A stretch of DNA of 64,000 bases from an uncultured Bacteroidales bacterium. Its GTDB lineage: Bacteria; Bacteroidota; Bacteroidia; Bacteroidales; Paludibacteraceae. This document shows, piece after piece, positions 52,699 through 62,797 of this stretch. Both the position numbers and the translations under genes were made by a program. The stretch spans positions 102,672 to 166,671 of the forward strand of contig CASDOZ010000004.1 of the NCBI GenBank assembly GCA_949282265.1, read 5' to 3'. The notes beneath the pieces were generated by a model. The model was not told the DNA's origin. It saw nothing but the letters and a program-made list of their open reading frames with translations, and made no database searches. Position 1 is the first letter of the stretch. Every line of letters starts with the position of its first letter.

Positions 52699-54090
52699 TT
52701 AAAATAAATATCCCACTTTTATATAGAAATTGAAGGATTTATCATTGTCTTGTTTGTCGAGTGGAAGCGCATAATCGACCGAAAGTACAAAATTTTCATT
52801 CATGGCTGCTTTCAGGCCTATTCCTGCTGACATATGAGGTTTATATATGCCAGACTCTGTAAAATAATCGCTATATGCGTCTTTTACATTCTTATTCTGG
52901 TTATTTTCTGCTATGACGGTTTGCAGTTTGTCTGTATCCAGTTGGTAAGGCTGCAAAACCATACCTGCATCAAAAAAAGGGGCAAGCCCAATGTAAAAAT
53001 GTTGACGGATGAAATCGAATTTCACAATACGTGTGCGCAGTTCGATATTTGCCAAAGCCACTCCGTTCGCCAATATGCGATTGCGCATAATGCCCCGTAA
53101 GGAATTGGCACCTCCTAACGCCTCGTACAAACTGCGCTGGAAAAACAAAACTTTTTGATATCCGTTCATATAAAAAGGCGATTTGCCTGCAAGCAAAGTC
53201 TGAACCCCCACACGATATGCCAAAACGACATCTTTCCGCCAGATAGACACATAATGCCGGAAGTTGGCGTTCAACGACAAATTGTTGTATGCTTGTTGCT
53301 CGCCAAAAGCGGCTGAATATGTTAAAAACAGATCCGAGTATATGCCGCGCGAAGGATTTGCCCTCATGTCACGGCTGTCATAACTCAAGCCGCCGCGCAG
53401 GTAAGGATGCCATCCGCCGTTTTGTTCTTCCGGCAGGATAAGCCCCCAATCGATATATTTTTGATATAAACCATCTGTTTCCGGCAAAGGATTGCTTTTC
53501 TTTCCTTTATTCAATAGTTCCAGATTTACGTTACTGATAGTGTAACCTAAAATACCGATACCGGCATTCCATTTTAAGTGCCCGCATATCTGGCCTTCCA
53601 TGTCCCCAGCAACCCTGAACAAATCATTCTTGTACTTATAAAAGACCCTGCTGATGTATTCCTCCGTTCCGTATTTTTCATTCTGCCATTCCGGTTGATA
53701 TACGGCTTGATAGCCGTTATATCCATAAAAGTCGCATAAGGCATTGGGAATGTAGGAAATATCTACGCTTAACCTGTGGTTCGGGATCAAGAATTTGGAA
53801 TCGTAGAAAAAGCGGAACAGCCCGGAACGTTTGGTTGTATAGGAAGCTTCTACATAAAATGAATGTTGGTACTCCGGATAAGTCGTACCATCACCGTAAT
53901 TATATATATTGGCTAGTGCGCCATATTGGAAGCCGAGGTCTGCATCGTAGGCGACGCTGGGCAAGGCACCAAAATTCCATCCTGTTTTAATGGGCTTTTT
54001 TGTTATGGTATCCTGCATGGCACAAACGCTAGAATGAACATAACAAAGTAGTCCGCATATAGTTAATAGTTTATGTAGAGTAGAGTACAT
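52699..54090 (-). CDS. Omp85/BamA-like outer-membrane surface antigen
   Basis: 463 residues. Signal peptide ~1-24. Beta-barrel pattern throughout with the D15/Omp85 hallmark GGANSLRGIMRNRI (compare the family's GG-x-SLRG loop) and the C-terminal aromatic end FYIKVGYLF. POTRA domains are absent, so it is a barrel-only member rather than BamA itself. It may act as an outer-membrane pore or lipid/protein translocator. Directly downstream (10 bases) of a DUF819 membrane protein, an operon that suggests linked transport. Confidence 0.85.
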   Translation of the reverse strand: MYSTLHKLLTICGLLCYVHSSVCAMQDTITKKPIKTGWNFGALPSVAYDADLGFQYGALANIYNYGDGTTYPEYQHSFYVEASYTTKRSGLFRFFYDSKFLIPNHRLSVDISYIPNALCDFYGYNGYQAVYQPEWQNEKYGTEEYISRVFYKYKNDLFRVAGDMEGQICGHLKWNAGIGILGYTISNVNLELLNKGKKSNPLPETDGLYQKYIDWGLILPEEQNGGWHPYLRGGLSYDSRDMRANPSRGIYSDLFLTYSAAFGEQQAYNNLSLNANFRHYVSIWRKDVVLAYRVGVQTLLAGKSPFYMNGYQKVLFFQRSLYEALGGANSLRGIMRNRILANGVALANIELRTRIVKFDFIRQHFYIGLAPFFDAGMVLQPYQLDTDKLQTVIAENNQNKNVKDAYSDYFTESGIYKPHMSAGIGLKAAMNENFVLSVDYALPLDKQDNDKSFNFYIKVGYLF

Positions 54091-54100
54091 TGAGAAAATT

Positions 54101-55291
54101 TTAGAATGAACTTAAAAGATAAGCAACCGTTGCGCCCATATAAGTTCCTACAGCATAGCCAACTAAACCGATAATAATTCCACTAATGAGAACTTTAGGA
54201 TTTCCCATGGCACCAGCAATGGGCGGAATGAAAGGTGGGGAGCATAATAATCCAATAGAAGCTACCCCAAACAAATCGCCGCTGATTTTGAAGATTCGGC
54301 ACAACAATAAATGAATACCGACTGCCACTAACATGATGTACAAGACAAAAAACAACATGGATATGACAGATGAGTCAATACCTTGCACATCGAATTGTGA
54401 GGCGACGACAATACTGAAAATCAAGATAAAAAACATTCCTAATTCAAACGTTTTAGGCAAACTCCTGATTTTTTTATTGAATGATGCTATAATAGCTAAG
54501 GTAGTGATGGTTAATATGATAACCAATTCGTTCAATTTTCTGGTGATGATGAACGACAGTCCGGCGCCGACTGCCAAAAACAGGATGGACAAAGCAAGTC
54601 CTAAAAGCATTTTTGGAAATGTCGTCCGCTTGAACATGCCCCGGTAATTTTCCACGCCGTTTTTTTCATAATTGGATAATGAATCGTCGTCAATAGTAAT
54701 GGACTCATCTGGATACGGAAGCAATTTCCTGAATAATTTGTACCCGCCTCCAACAATGAAAACGATAAGAGGAAAGGTAACAATCATTTCAAAAGTGTAT
54801 ACGAACGTGATTGTATTAGGATTGACTTGCAAAGCAGCTCCCAAAGCATAAAAATTCATGGTTCCACCGGTATAGATGCCGGTCATCATACCTGCTACAT
54901 TTGCCAAATCATCAATGCCGGAGTTCCTGAAAATGAAATAAGCGGAAACGACTGCCGTCAGAATGGCTATCAGTCCGCCGAGCAGTGCCAGCAATGTCTT
55001 GGGCAGGGACTTTGTCCATAGTTTGAAGTCGGAACTGAACAGCATAAGCGGAATGGCAATCGGAACCGTCAGGTTCATAATCCATTTTTGTATAGCCGCC
55101 AAAGTCTCGGCTTGTGCAGCAGCATCCGCTCCCTGTCCGAAGTCAAGCAGGCCGGAAAGCACCATGATAATGCCGACGGCATAAGCCAAAATGACTGTTC
55201 CGACTTTCTGGATGACTTTGTAACGCTTGAACAAATAAATGATAAGTATGGGAAACAGCAAATATATGGCTGTAATAATGATGATTTTCAT
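54101..55291 (-). CDS. DUF819-family membrane protein
   Basis: 396 residues, about ten or eleven helices. Family patterns GMMTGIYTGGTMNFYALG (~148-165) and the related C-terminal SPPFIPPIAGAMGNPKVL, two similar halves with re-entrant-looking loops, as in two-fold transporters. DUF819 proteins are predicted transporters with no firmly known substrate to my knowledge. First gene of an operon with the Omp85-like gene. Confidence 0.88.
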   Translation of the reverse strand: MKIIIITAIYLLFPILIIYLFKRYKVIQKVGTVILAYAVGIIMVLSGLLDFGQGADAAAQAETLAAIQKWIMNLTVPIAIPLMLFSSDFKLWTKSLPKTLLALLGGLIAILTAVVSAYFIFRNSGIDDLANVAGMMTGIYTGGTMNFYALGAALQVNPNTITFVYTFEMIVTFPLIVFIVGGGYKLFRKLLPYPDESITIDDDSLSNYEKNGVENYRGMFKRTTFPKMLLGLALSILFLAVGAGLSFIITRKLNELVIILTITTLAIIASFNKKIRSLPKTFELGMFFILIFSIVVASQFDVQGIDSSVISMLFFVLYIMLVAVGIHLLLCRIFKISGDLFGVASIGLLCSPPFIPPIAGAMGNPKVLISGIIIGLVGYAVGTYMGATVAYLLSSF

Positions 55292-55319
55292 GGGTGTTTA
55301 ATTAAGCATTCATATTTCG

Positions 55320-55327
55320 CAAAGATA
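55320..55327 (-). promoter_or_regulatory. DUF819 gene -7 element (TATCTTTG)
   Basis: Full consensus 29 bases before the ATG; no -33. Confidence 0.45.
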
Positions 55328-55412
55328 ATAAGATTTTTTTGATATTCTGAATATTTGTGCCTATTGTATTATGATTGTTTTAAAATTGTATGGCTTGGGC
55401 GCTAAAACCGAT

Positions 55413-55443
55413 TAAAAAAGGCAACCCAAAACGGATTGCCTTT
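55413..55443 (-). terminator. Terminator of the esterase gene
   Basis: AAAGGCAA (55417-55424) / TTGCCTTT (55436-55443) with T-run AATC on the minus strand after TTTTTT. Confidence 0.75.
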
Positions 55444-55459
55444 GATATGTGTTGCTGCT

Positions 55460-56287
55460 TTATTGTTGCGGGCTTCGATAGCCATTGAAAAATTTCTGGA
55501 AGAAAATCCATTGATAATCAATTGAATTGTTCCAATATGCTCCATTATGGCTTCCGGGCCGGATGATAAAATCGTGGTTGATTTTGCGTTGGTTCAGAGC
55601 TTTGTGGAAATTCTTGTTCACTTCCAGAAAGAAATCATCCTTGCCGCAATCGATAATCAATGCCAAATCGCCGTTCTGAATGCTGTCTAATTGCGTAATG
55701 GCAGCGTGTTTGTCCCAACGGTCCTGGTTTGCAGTTTCTTCTTCCAACTGGTCTTTCATGTTCCAATTGTTCGGGAATGGACGTATGTCCAAGCCGCCAC
55801 TCATGCTTCCGGCCGCCCCAAAAACAGATTTGTGTCTCGTTGACAAATACATGGCACCGTGTCCACCCATGCTGAGCCCCGCAATGGCGCGTCCTTTCCG
55901 ATCGGCAATGGTCGGATAGTGCGTATCGATAAAATTAATCAGTTCGGAAGCGACAAATGTTTCAAACTGGCTGTCTGAGTGCGTCGGACTGTCCCAATAC
56001 CAACTGTTTTCTCCGTCTGGGCATGCAACAAGAATGCCTGCCTCGTCAGCCATTTGTGGCAATTCAGGTTTGAGCTCCAGCCATGATCTTTCGTTACCGG
56101 TATGTCCGTGCAGCAAATAAAGGACCGGACATTTTTTCCCGGAAATAGCCTGCTCAGGTACAACCGCTACAATGCGGATATCTCGTCCCATTCTGGGGCT
56201 GCTTACCAGCAAACTGTCTATACGTGCAGCTTGCAAACCTACGGTAAACAGCCATGCGGCAATAAAACTTAAAATACTTTTTTTCAT
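55460..56287 (-). CDS. Exported esterase of the esterase-D / acetylxylan-feruloyl esterase family
   Basis: 275 residues with a signal peptide (~1-20, ending LQAA). Alpha/beta-hydrolase: oxyanion strand PVLYLLHGHTGNERSW, nucleophile Ser in AIAGLSMGGHGA (~144), acid in LIIDCGKDDFF (~212) and His in RPGSHNGAYWN (~246). Probably cleaves ester side groups from plant or other polysaccharides in the periplasm or outside; S-formylglutathione hydrolase activity is less likely because it is exported. Stands alone. Confidence 0.88.
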   Translation of the reverse strand: MKKSILSFIAAWLFTVGLQAARIDSLLVSSPRMGRDIRIVAVVPEQAISGKKCPVLYLLHGHTGNERSWLELKPELPQMADEAGILVACPDGENSWYWDSPTHSDSQFETFVASELINFIDTHYPTIADRKGRAIAGLSMGGHGAMYLSTRHKSVFGAAGSMSGGLDIRPFPNNWNMKDQLEEETANQDRWDKHAAITQLDSIQNGDLALIIDCGKDDFFLEVNKNFHKALNQRKINHDFIIRPGSHNGAYWNNSIDYQWIFFQKFFNGYRSPQQ

Positions 56288-56299
56288 TACGTTTGTCTA

Positions 56300-56347
56300 T
56301 TTAAAAACATACGCCGGAAAACGATTGTTTTTATCGTTTATCCGGCG
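56300..56347 (-). terminator. Hairpin after gpmI
   Basis: CGCCGGA-AACGAT paired with ATCGTT-TCCGGCG with small internal bulges; TTTTT follows after a few bases on the minus strand. Confidence 0.6.
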
Positions 56348-56364
56348 CGATTTATGTTTGATAA

Positions 56365-57888
56365 TTAGTTGATTAATGATTTTCCAGTCATTTCGGCGGG
56401 TTGCGCAATGCCCATGATGTGGCAAATGCTCGGTGCGACGTCGGCCAGAATGCCGTTCTTGACATGTGCATCCTTGTGTTCCGATATATATACGAACGGA
56501 ACTGGGTTCAACGAATGTGCCGTATTGGGCGTTCCGTCCTCATTTTCCGCGTTATCGGCATTACCGTGGTCGGCAATGATAATCACTTCATAACCGTTGC
56601 GTTTGGCTGCTTCCACCACTTTCTCTACGCAGGTGTCAATGGTACGCACGGCCTGCTCAATGGCGGCATATACGCCCGTGTGGCCGACCATATCGCCGTT
56701 GGCGAAATTCAGGCAGACAAAGTCGTATTTCTGCGTGTCCAATGCGTTGACAAGTGCATCGGCCACTTCTGGTGCGCTCATTTCCGGCTTCAAGTCATAG
56801 GTTGCCACTTTGGGCGACGGAATCAGGATGCGGTCTTCGCCTTCAAATTCACTTTCGCGGCCGCCGGAGAAAAAGAACGTTACGTGCGCGAACTTTTCGG
56901 TTTCTGCGATACGTAGTTGTTTGAGTCCGGCTTTCGATACGATTTCGCCCAAGGTGTTGTGCACATTCTCTTTGTCGAACAGGATGTGCAGGCCTTTGAA
57001 CGTCGAATCATAAGGCGTCATGCAGTAATATTCCAGCGGGATGGTATGCATGCCGGCTTCGGGCATATCTTGTTGCGTCAGCACGATGGTCAGTTCTTTG
57101 GCGCGGTCGTTCCGGTAGTTGAAGAAAATGACGACGTCGCCGCTTTCGATTTTTGCAACTGGATTGCCTTGTGCATCCACGGCAACGATAGGTTTGATAA
57201 ATTCATCCGTAACATCTTGGTCGTAGGAAGCCTGCATGGCTGCAACGAGATCAGTAGCCGGAGTACCGATACCATTGACCATCAGGTCGTATGCCAGTTT
57301 GATGCGCTCCCAGCGTTTGTCGCGGTCCATGGCGTAATAACGCCCTACAATGCTGGCTATTTTGCCGGCCGACTGCGCGCAATGGTTTTGCAAGGCTTCG
57401 ATAAAGCCTTTTCCGCTGTGTGGGTTAGTGTCGCGTCCGTCCATGAAGCAGTGGATGTAGGCTTTGTCCAAACCGTATTCCTTGGCTATGTCGCAGAGTT
57501 TGAACAAATGGTCGAGCGAGCTGTGTACGCCGCCATCCGAAACCAATCCCATAAAGTGTATTTGCTTGTGGTTGTCGCGTGCATAGCTGAATGCTCTGAC
57601 GATTTCCGGATTTTTCAGGATGCTGTTGTCGCGGCAAGCTATGTTGATTTTTACCAAGTCTTGATATACAATGCGGCCTGCGCCGATATTCAGGTGTCCT
57701 ACTTCCGAGTTACCCATTTGTCCGTCGGGCAGTCCGACATTCTCGCCGGAAGCCTGCAACTGTGAGTTTGGATAATTTTTCAGCAGGCTGTCCCAATAGG
57801 GCGTAGGGGTGTTGAAAATTACGTCGGCATGGTTATGTTTACCGATTCCCCAGCCGTCCAGAATCATTAATAAAGCTTTTTTGCCCAT
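56365..57888 (-). CDS. gpmI: 2,3-bisphosphoglycerate-independent phosphoglycerate mutase
   Basis: Mn2+-dependent glycolytic enzyme interconverting 3- and 2-phosphoglycerate. 507 residues, alkaline-phosphatase superfamily. ILDGWGIG (~8-15) and catalytic Ser in [17 protein letters not shown] (~57-73); [24 protein letters not shown]-type HCFMDGRDT, and metal-binding [10 protein letters not shown] near the C-terminus. Start ATG 57888; -7 box 43 bases upstream. Not linked to eno. Confidence 0.96.
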   Translation of the reverse strand: MGKKALLMILDGWGIGKHNHADVIFNTPTPYWDSLLKNYPNSQLQASGENVGLPDGQMGNSEVGHLNIGAGRIVYQDLVKINIACRDNSILKNPEIVRAFSYARDNHKQIHFMGLVSDGGVHSSLDHLFKLCDIAKEYGLDKAYIHCFMDGRDTNPHSGKGFIEALQNHCAQSAGKIASIVGRYYAMDRDKRWERIKLAYDLMVNGIGTPATDLVAAMQASYDQDVTDEFIKPIVAVDAQGNPVAKIESGDVVIFFNYRNDRAKELTIVLTQQDMPEAGMHTIPLEYYCMTPYDSTFKGLHILFDKENVHNTLGEIVSKAGLKQLRIAETEKFAHVTFFFSGGRESEFEGEDRILIPSPKVATYDLKPEMSAPEVADALVNALDTQKYDFVCLNFANGDMVGHTGVYAAIEQAVRTIDTCVEKVVEAAKRNGYEVIIIADHGNADNAENEDGTPNTAHSLNPVPFVYISEHKDAHVKNGILADVAPSICHIMGIAQPAEMTGKSLIN

Positions 57889-57930
57889 AATCGTATATTT
57901 TTTGAGGTTTTATTTTCTGATTTCTGGGTG

Positions 57931-57938
57931 CAAAAATA
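57931..57938 (-). promoter_or_regulatory. gpmI -7 element (TATTTTTG)
   Basis: Full consensus; no -33. The 339-base gap from 57889 to 58227 holds this box and the 11-bp repeat at 58082 but no gene. Confidence 0.4.
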
Positions 57939-58081
57939 CAAAAAAAGCGGCAACTATTATCTGTTGTCGAGGATTAAAAATAGATCTTGTTTTCTCTTTC
58001 TTTTTGTCTGTTGTTTTGCCTTGAATATTTATTTCGGTATTTTATGAGTTTTTATTATATCCCCAGCAAAATGAATATTGG

Positions 58082-58125
58082 GAGCAAATAAGGCGCAAGT
58101 ATGGACCAAACACGGCGCAAACAGG
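58082..58125. repeat. Degenerate 11-bp tandem repeat, four copies
   Basis: GAGCAAATAAG, GCGCAAGTATG, GACCAAACACG and GCGCAAACAGG follow one another without gaps. G1, C4, A5, A6 and G11 are fixed. Intergenic, about 150 bases upstream of the gpmI -7. Confidence 0.55.
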
Positions 58126-58227
58126 GCGGGACTTTTAAAGCTATTATTTAATATTAATTTGCAATTCGGTGGATATCTGGCTGCTTTTTAATTGTTATTA
58201 ATGTGTCGCATTTCTTGTTTTTCCCCG

Positions 58228-58851
58228 TCATTTTTCAGCGATTGGGGTTGCAAACTCGCAGCGTACTGCACCGTTGCCAATGTTCTCTATTTTTTTTCGG
58301 AAACATTTCTCTGAGGCTTTGTTGACCAGTACGTCCAACTGACAGTCGGTTTCGTAATTGCTTTGCAGGATACATGCGTTTTCTTCTTTTAGTACACGCA
58401 TAACATCATTCATGAACGGGTATTCGAAATGTAGCGAACAGGGCAGTTGTATCTCTTTTTGTGTTACTTCGGCTGTATTTAATGCGTCGGCGGCAGCTTG
58501 TTTGTAGGCGGTGATCAGTCCGCTTGTGCCCAAAAGTATGCCGCCGAAATAGCGCACGACAATGACCAGCACATTGGTCAGCCCACGGCTGTTGATTTGC
58601 CCGAGGATGGGTTTTCCGGCCGTGCCAGATGGTTCTCCATCATCGTTGGCGCGATAGTCCAGGCGGTCGGCTCCGAGCATGTAGGCATAACAGACGTGGC
58701 GTGCGTCGTAATACTTCTTGCGGTATTGCTCCAGGATGGTTTTTATTTCGGAAACGGAGTTGACGGGCATGGCAAAGGCCAGAAATTTGCTGCCTTTGTC
58801 CTTGTAGAGGCCTTCGGCCGGTGATGATATGGTCAAATAACTGTCTGCCAA
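58228..58851 (-). CDS. yigZ: YigZ/IMPACT-family protein
   Basis: 207 residues. N-terminal UPF0029 domain with KDKGSKFLAFAMPV, DARHVCYAYMLG, NDDGEPSGTAGKPIL and VVVRYFGGILLGTSGL; C-terminal DUF1949 ferredoxin-like domain. The family's role is not settled, though the eukaryotic homologue IMPACT regulates GCN2. No ATG is available in frame; the start appears to be TTG at 58851 (MADSYLTISSPAEG), matching the family's start. Confidence 0.9.
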   Translation of the reverse strand: MADSYLTISSPAEGLYKDKGSKFLAFAMPVNSVSEIKTILEQYRKKYYDARHVCYAYMLGADRLDYRANDDGEPSGTAGKPILGQINSRGLTNVLVIVVRYFGGILLGTSGLITAYKQAAADALNTAEVTQKEIQLPCSLHFEYPFMNDVMRVLKEENACILQSNYETDCQLDVLVNKASEKCFRKKIENIGNGAVRCEFATPIAEK

Positions 58852-58902
58852 AATAATATTCTAGAAGAGTAGGGGAAACCTGCTTTTTCATGTCTCCGAT
58901 TG

Positions 58903-58910
58903 CAAAGATA
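58903..58910 (-). promoter_or_regulatory. yigZ -7 element (TATCTTTG)
   Basis: Full consensus 52 bases before the TTG start, 13 bases from the oppositely oriented mnmE -7. Confidence 0.4.
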
Positions 58911-58922
58911 CGGATTTTTGGT

Positions 58923-58930
58923 TACTTTTG
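58923..58930 (+). promoter_or_regulatory. mnmE -7 element (TACTTTTG)
   Basis: Full consensus about 75 bases before the mnmE ATG; no -33 TTTG. Confidence 0.4.
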
Positions 58931-59005
58931 CATAAACATTCGGCGAAACGTTTGCCAGCTGGATATTTATATTTCTTTGAATCAAGGTTTTAAATATATT
59001 TCTTT

Positions 59006-60394
59006 ATGACTATTTGTGCCATTTCCACTCCTAACGGAACCGGCGGAATTGCCGTGATACGTGTTTCTGGTCCGGATACGGTTTCTGCCGTGTCCACGAT
59101 ATTTCGCCCGAAAAATGAAGCCCATGTATTATGCGACCGTCCGGGTTATTCCATGACTTTCGGCAGCATTGTGCAACCTGGTACGGGCGAAGCGGTCGAT
59201 GAGGTTGTGGTGTCGCTGTTCAGGGCGCCGCACTCGTTCACCGGCGAGGATGTGGTTGAGATTTCGTGCCACGGGTCGCTCTACATACAACAGGAAATAC
59301 TGAAACTGTTGGTGCAAGCCGGTTGCCAACTGGCGCGTCCGGGCGAGTTTACGCAGCGGGCTTTCTTGAACGGGAAAATGGATTTGAGCCAAGCCGAAGC
59401 CGTGGCCGATGTGATTGCCTCGACATCGGCGGCAGCCAACCGCCTGGCCATGAACCAGATGCGGGGCGGTTTTTCCACAGAATTGAACCGCTTGCGCGAA
59501 AAACTGCTGAATTTCACCTCGTTGGTAGAATTGGAGCTGGATTTTTCGGAGGAAGAAGTGGAGTTTGCCGACCGCGGGCAATTGCAGCAGTTGGCTGACG
59601 AAATACACCATGTGATTGAAAAACTGTGCAATTCGTTTGCCCTCGGCAATGCCATCAAAAACGGTATTCCGGTGGCCATTGTCGGCGAAACCAATGTGGG
59701 CAAATCTACATTGCTGAACTTGCTGCTGAACGAAGACAGAGCCATTGTGTCCGACATACACGGCACCACGCGCGACACACTGGAAGACACCGTGAACCTG
59801 AACGGCATACAGTTCCGTTTCATCGATACGGCCGGCATCCGCGACACGACCGATGCAGTGGAAAACATGGGCATAGAGCGCACTTACCAGAAGATAGAGC
59901 AGGCGAGGATTATCCTCTGGTTGGTGGACTGTACGGCTGTTACGGAGCATATCGAGTGGCTGGCCGACCGCATCATACGTCGCTCGGAGGGCAAGAAACT
60001 GATTATCGTTTTCAACAAGATAGACAAGATAGAGCCTGACGAACGGCAGATTCTGGAACAGTTGTTCCAGCCCTATCCGGCGGAACGGATTTATATTTCG
60101 GCCAAGAAACAAATCAATACGGAAGAGCTGACACAAGCGTTGATACATGCCGCCCAGATGCCCGAAATGAGCGAAAACGAGGTGATTGTTACGAACCTGC
60201 GGCACTATGAGGCGTTGAACAAGGCGTTGCAGAGCATCACCCAAGTACAGGAGGGCTTGCAGGGCAATATCCCCGGCGACCTGCTGGCGCAGGATATACG
60301 CGAGTGCATGCACTACTTAGGCGAAATCACCGGCCAGATTTCCACAGACGAGATTCTGGGGAATATTTTCAGCAAGTTTTGCATCGGGAAGTAA
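59006..60394 (+). CDS. mnmE: tRNA uridine-5-carboxymethylaminomethyl modification GTPase
   Basis: With MnmG it modifies the wobble uridine of several tRNAs. 462 residues. N-terminal formyl-folate-binding domain (ATPNGTGGIAVIRVSG-like start, here STPNGTGGIAVIRV); helical domain; G-domain ~220-375 with GETNVGKST (227-235), DTAGIRDT, FNKIDK; C-terminal FCIGK with the redox-type Cys. Start ATG 59006. The last native-looking gene before the AGA-rich accessory segment. Confidence 0.96.
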   Translation: MTICAISTPNGTGGIAVIRVSGPDTVSAVSTIFRPKNEAHVLCDRPGYSMTFGSIVQPGTGEAVDEVVVSLFRAPHSFTGEDVVEISCHGSLYIQQEILKLLVQAGCQLARPGEFTQRAFLNGKMDLSQAEAVADVIASTSAAANRLAMNQMRGGFSTELNRLREKLLNFTSLVELELDFSEEEVEFADRGQLQQLADEIHHVIEKLCNSFALGNAIKNGIPVAIVGETNVGKSTLLNLLLNEDRAIVSDIHGTTRDTLEDTVNLNGIQFRFIDTAGIRDTTDAVENMGIERTYQKIEQARIILWLVDCTAVTEHIEWLADRIIRRSEGKKLIIVFNKIDKIEPDERQILEQLFQPYPAERIYISAKKQINTEELTQALIHAAQMPEMSENEVIVTNLRHYEALNKALQSITQVQEGLQGNIPGDLLAQDIRECMHYLGEITGQISTDEILGNIFSKFCIGK

Positions 60395-60493
60395 TGTAAC
60401 TAATTGGTAGTAGACAATTTAAGAATCTGATTCATGGAAAGGTACATAAAAAAGCAAATCAAAAGGAACTGATTAAGCTTTGTGGAAGTGTAT

Positions 60494-62797
60494 ATGCGTT
60501 TTCATTTACTTAAAATACTGACTATCTTATCAATAGTAATATATCCTTGTTATGCCTATTCTCAAAATAGTGTAAAAGGAAGTATCAAGGATAACTATAA
60601 TAATAGCATAACCGGTGCGGCAATAGCTATGCAATCTCTAAATGACACCCTCTTCGTCAGGGGTTGTATCTCGGATAACAATGGAAAGTTTCAGATTGAT
60701 GATGTGCCATCCGGTGATTACAAACTATCTGTTTCATGTTTAGGTTTTACTTCTTATGCAGCAGACATTAGCTTGAAACAGACAACAACGCTTGATGATA
60801 TAGTTCTTAAAGAAAAGGCAGAAAAATTGGATGAAGTGGTTGTCAAAGGCAATTCAAGGACAGAAAAAGCAGAGAAGTCCATATTGATACCAACGGCATT
60901 GGAGAAAAAGCATAGTGTCAACGGATTCGATTTGTTGAGTGTCATGCAGATTCCAGAACTTGATGTTTCTTCTGATTCCAAAAGCATATCAACTGTGACA
61001 GGAGGTGAAGTTGTCGTATGTATAGACGGGATTGAAGTCCTACAGGAGGAAATGAAAACCTTATTGTCAAAGGACATTCAGAAGATAGAATATGTACGTT
61101 CGCCAAGCGGCAAGTATGCAGGAAAAGCGGGCCTGATTAACATCATAACCAAGCCGAAGGATTTCGGAGGCAATGTATATGTATCGGCCAAACAAGGATT
61201 TGTCTATAAAAATGGAGACTATACTGCATTTACTGATTTCACAAAAAACAAATGGAGTTTCTCTCTGACAGCTTCAGGTGACTGGTCGCGTTACTCCAGT
61301 TATACCGAGGGTAATGAACATTTCACATTTCTGGACGGGAAAGAGTTGTCACGCAACACCGCCAACCAAAGTTCGTTGTATAAGGATAATAACCAGGCAA
61401 TAAGACTGAAAGTGACATCTGCCGGTGATAATTACAAATTCAATTCATATATCTCATTGAATAGACAGGAGCAACCGGGTAACGAAGTTATACAAAATAC
61501 ATATTATACCGGTTTTATCGAAAGTCAGGCAGAAAAAAATAAGAATTCCTCCGGAAGAAATCTGTCTCCCTCATTTTATGCAAATTATTCTGTCGATCTT
61601 CCCCATAATCAAAGTCTAGGAATAACCGGAGCGGCTTCATTGGGAAAGAATAAATATTCAAGCCTGTATAATGAAGATAATCAAGTCATTTCATCCATGG
61701 TGAACGAAGACAATTATGGTATATCTGCAGATGCCATGTATGCCAAATCATTCAAGAATAATATGAGATTTGCAGTAACACTGTCTCATGACCATATGAC
61801 ATATAAGGATGTCTATAGTGGTTCATCCGAAGGAACCCAAAGATTATCAACCGATGTAAGCCAGGGACTTTTGGAGTTCAGTCATTCCGGTACAAAATAT
61901 TATTATTATGTGTCTGCCGGTTTGGCAAATTCACATATTGTACTGAATGGCAAAGCCTATAATTATTCTAATCCGGTCGCCTTTTATGGCGGGAATTATG
62001 CTTTCAACAGCAATCATTCATTGAATCTGAACGGTTACTTCGTACATACATTGTTCAATCCGTCCAATAAAAACTCTATGACCGTGCCGGTATCCTTCTT
62101 TGAAAGTGTCCAAGGCAATCCTGATGCAGAGCCTTTGAAGGCATTCGGAAACATTGTATCCTACAATGGCCAATTCGGGAACTTCACATTCAATGCCTCT
62201 TTCAACGGTTATATGTATTTTGATAACATGGTTCATAAATATTATGCCGACAATGACATCATTTATAATACCACGGTCAATGACGGTACTTTCTATGGCA
62301 ATATGTTGACAGCAACACTGACTTATGGAGCATTCAACAACACTTTGCGGTTTAGTGCTACAGCTATTGAAGAATACAATATGGTGCGTGGGGATATTTA
62401 TGACTTGTCAAAAAACATTCTTAGAGCGAGACTCTCCGTGACTTATCTTCTGAAAGGCTGGAGATTCAAATTCAATTACCGTACCCCATACAAGGCAATC
62501 AATATCCGGGGGCCTTATTTTGTAACAAACAAGCCGGTGTATGAATTGCAGATAGGCTGGACCCATAAATCTTGGGATATTGAAGCTTTGGTAAGAAATC
62601 CTTTCAGCAAATATTACAAAGAACATATAACCATGGATTACGGATGCTACAATCAGGATACCTGGACATTCAGTGAGCCAAACGGGTGCAATGTAGCATT
62701 AAAACTCACTTATAGTTTCAGTTATGGCAAAAAGACAAAACGGGGTGATATTACCATTGATAAATCCACTAAAGATGCTATCCTGAAGGAGGATTGA
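60494..62797 (+). CDS. Outer-membrane beta-barrel protein with carboxypeptidase-regulatory-like N-domain
   Basis: 767 residues from ATG 60494 (a GTG four codons upstream is possible). Signal peptide ~1-24 (RFHLLKILTILSIVIYPCYA). Residues ~28-115 are a carboxypeptidase-regulatory-like domain (SVKGSIKDNYNNSITGAAIA, SGDYKLSVSCLGF). A plug-like part at ~115-225 (LDEVVVKGNSR, IQKIEYVRSPSGKYAGKAGLINI) is followed by a long barrel. This is the TonB-receptor-like barrel class without a clear TonB box. Arg is coded mostly by AGA, unlike mnmE's CGN, so the gene looks acquired. No SusD partner follows. Confidence 0.85.
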   Translation: MRFHLLKILTILSIVIYPCYAYSQNSVKGSIKDNYNNSITGAAIAMQSLNDTLFVRGCISDNNGKFQIDDVPSGDYKLSVSCLGFTSYAADISLKQTTTLDDIVLKEKAEKLDEVVVKGNSRTEKAEKSILIPTALEKKHSVNGFDLLSVMQIPELDVSSDSKSISTVTGGEVVVCIDGIEVLQEEMKTLLSKDIQKIEYVRSPSGKYAGKAGLINIITKPKDFGGNVYVSAKQGFVYKNGDYTAFTDFTKNKWSFSLTASGDWSRYSSYTEGNEHFTFLDGKELSRNTANQSSLYKDNNQAIRLKVTSAGDNYKFNSYISLNRQEQPGNEVIQNTYYTGFIESQAEKNKNSSGRNLSPSFYANYSVDLPHNQSLGITGAASLGKNKYSSLYNEDNQVISSMVNEDNYGISADAMYAKSFKNNMRFAVTLSHDHMTYKDVYSGSSEGTQRLSTDVSQGLLEFSHSGTKYYYYVSAGLANSHIVLNGKAYNYSNPVAFYGGNYAFNSNHSLNLNGYFVHTLFNPSNKNSMTVPVSFFESVQGNPDAEPLKAFGNIVSYNGQFGNFTFNASFNGYMYFDNMVHKYYADNDIIYNTTVNDGTFYGNMLTATLTYGAFNNTLRFSATAIEEYNMVRGDIYDLSKNILRARLSVTYLLKGWRFKFNYRTPYKAINIRGPYFVTNKPVYELQIGWTHKSWDIEALVRNPFSKYYKEHITMDYGCYNQDTWTFSEPNGCNVALKLTYSFSYGKKTKRGDITIDKSTKDAILKED

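Noticed and set aside
58082-58125. Possible CRISPR array
   Set aside because: Repeats are 11 bp, degenerate and have no spacers; no cas gene in the window.
59129-60313. 394-codon open frame on the minus strand inside mnmE
   Set aside because: Antisense shadow produced by GC-rich codons of mnmE.
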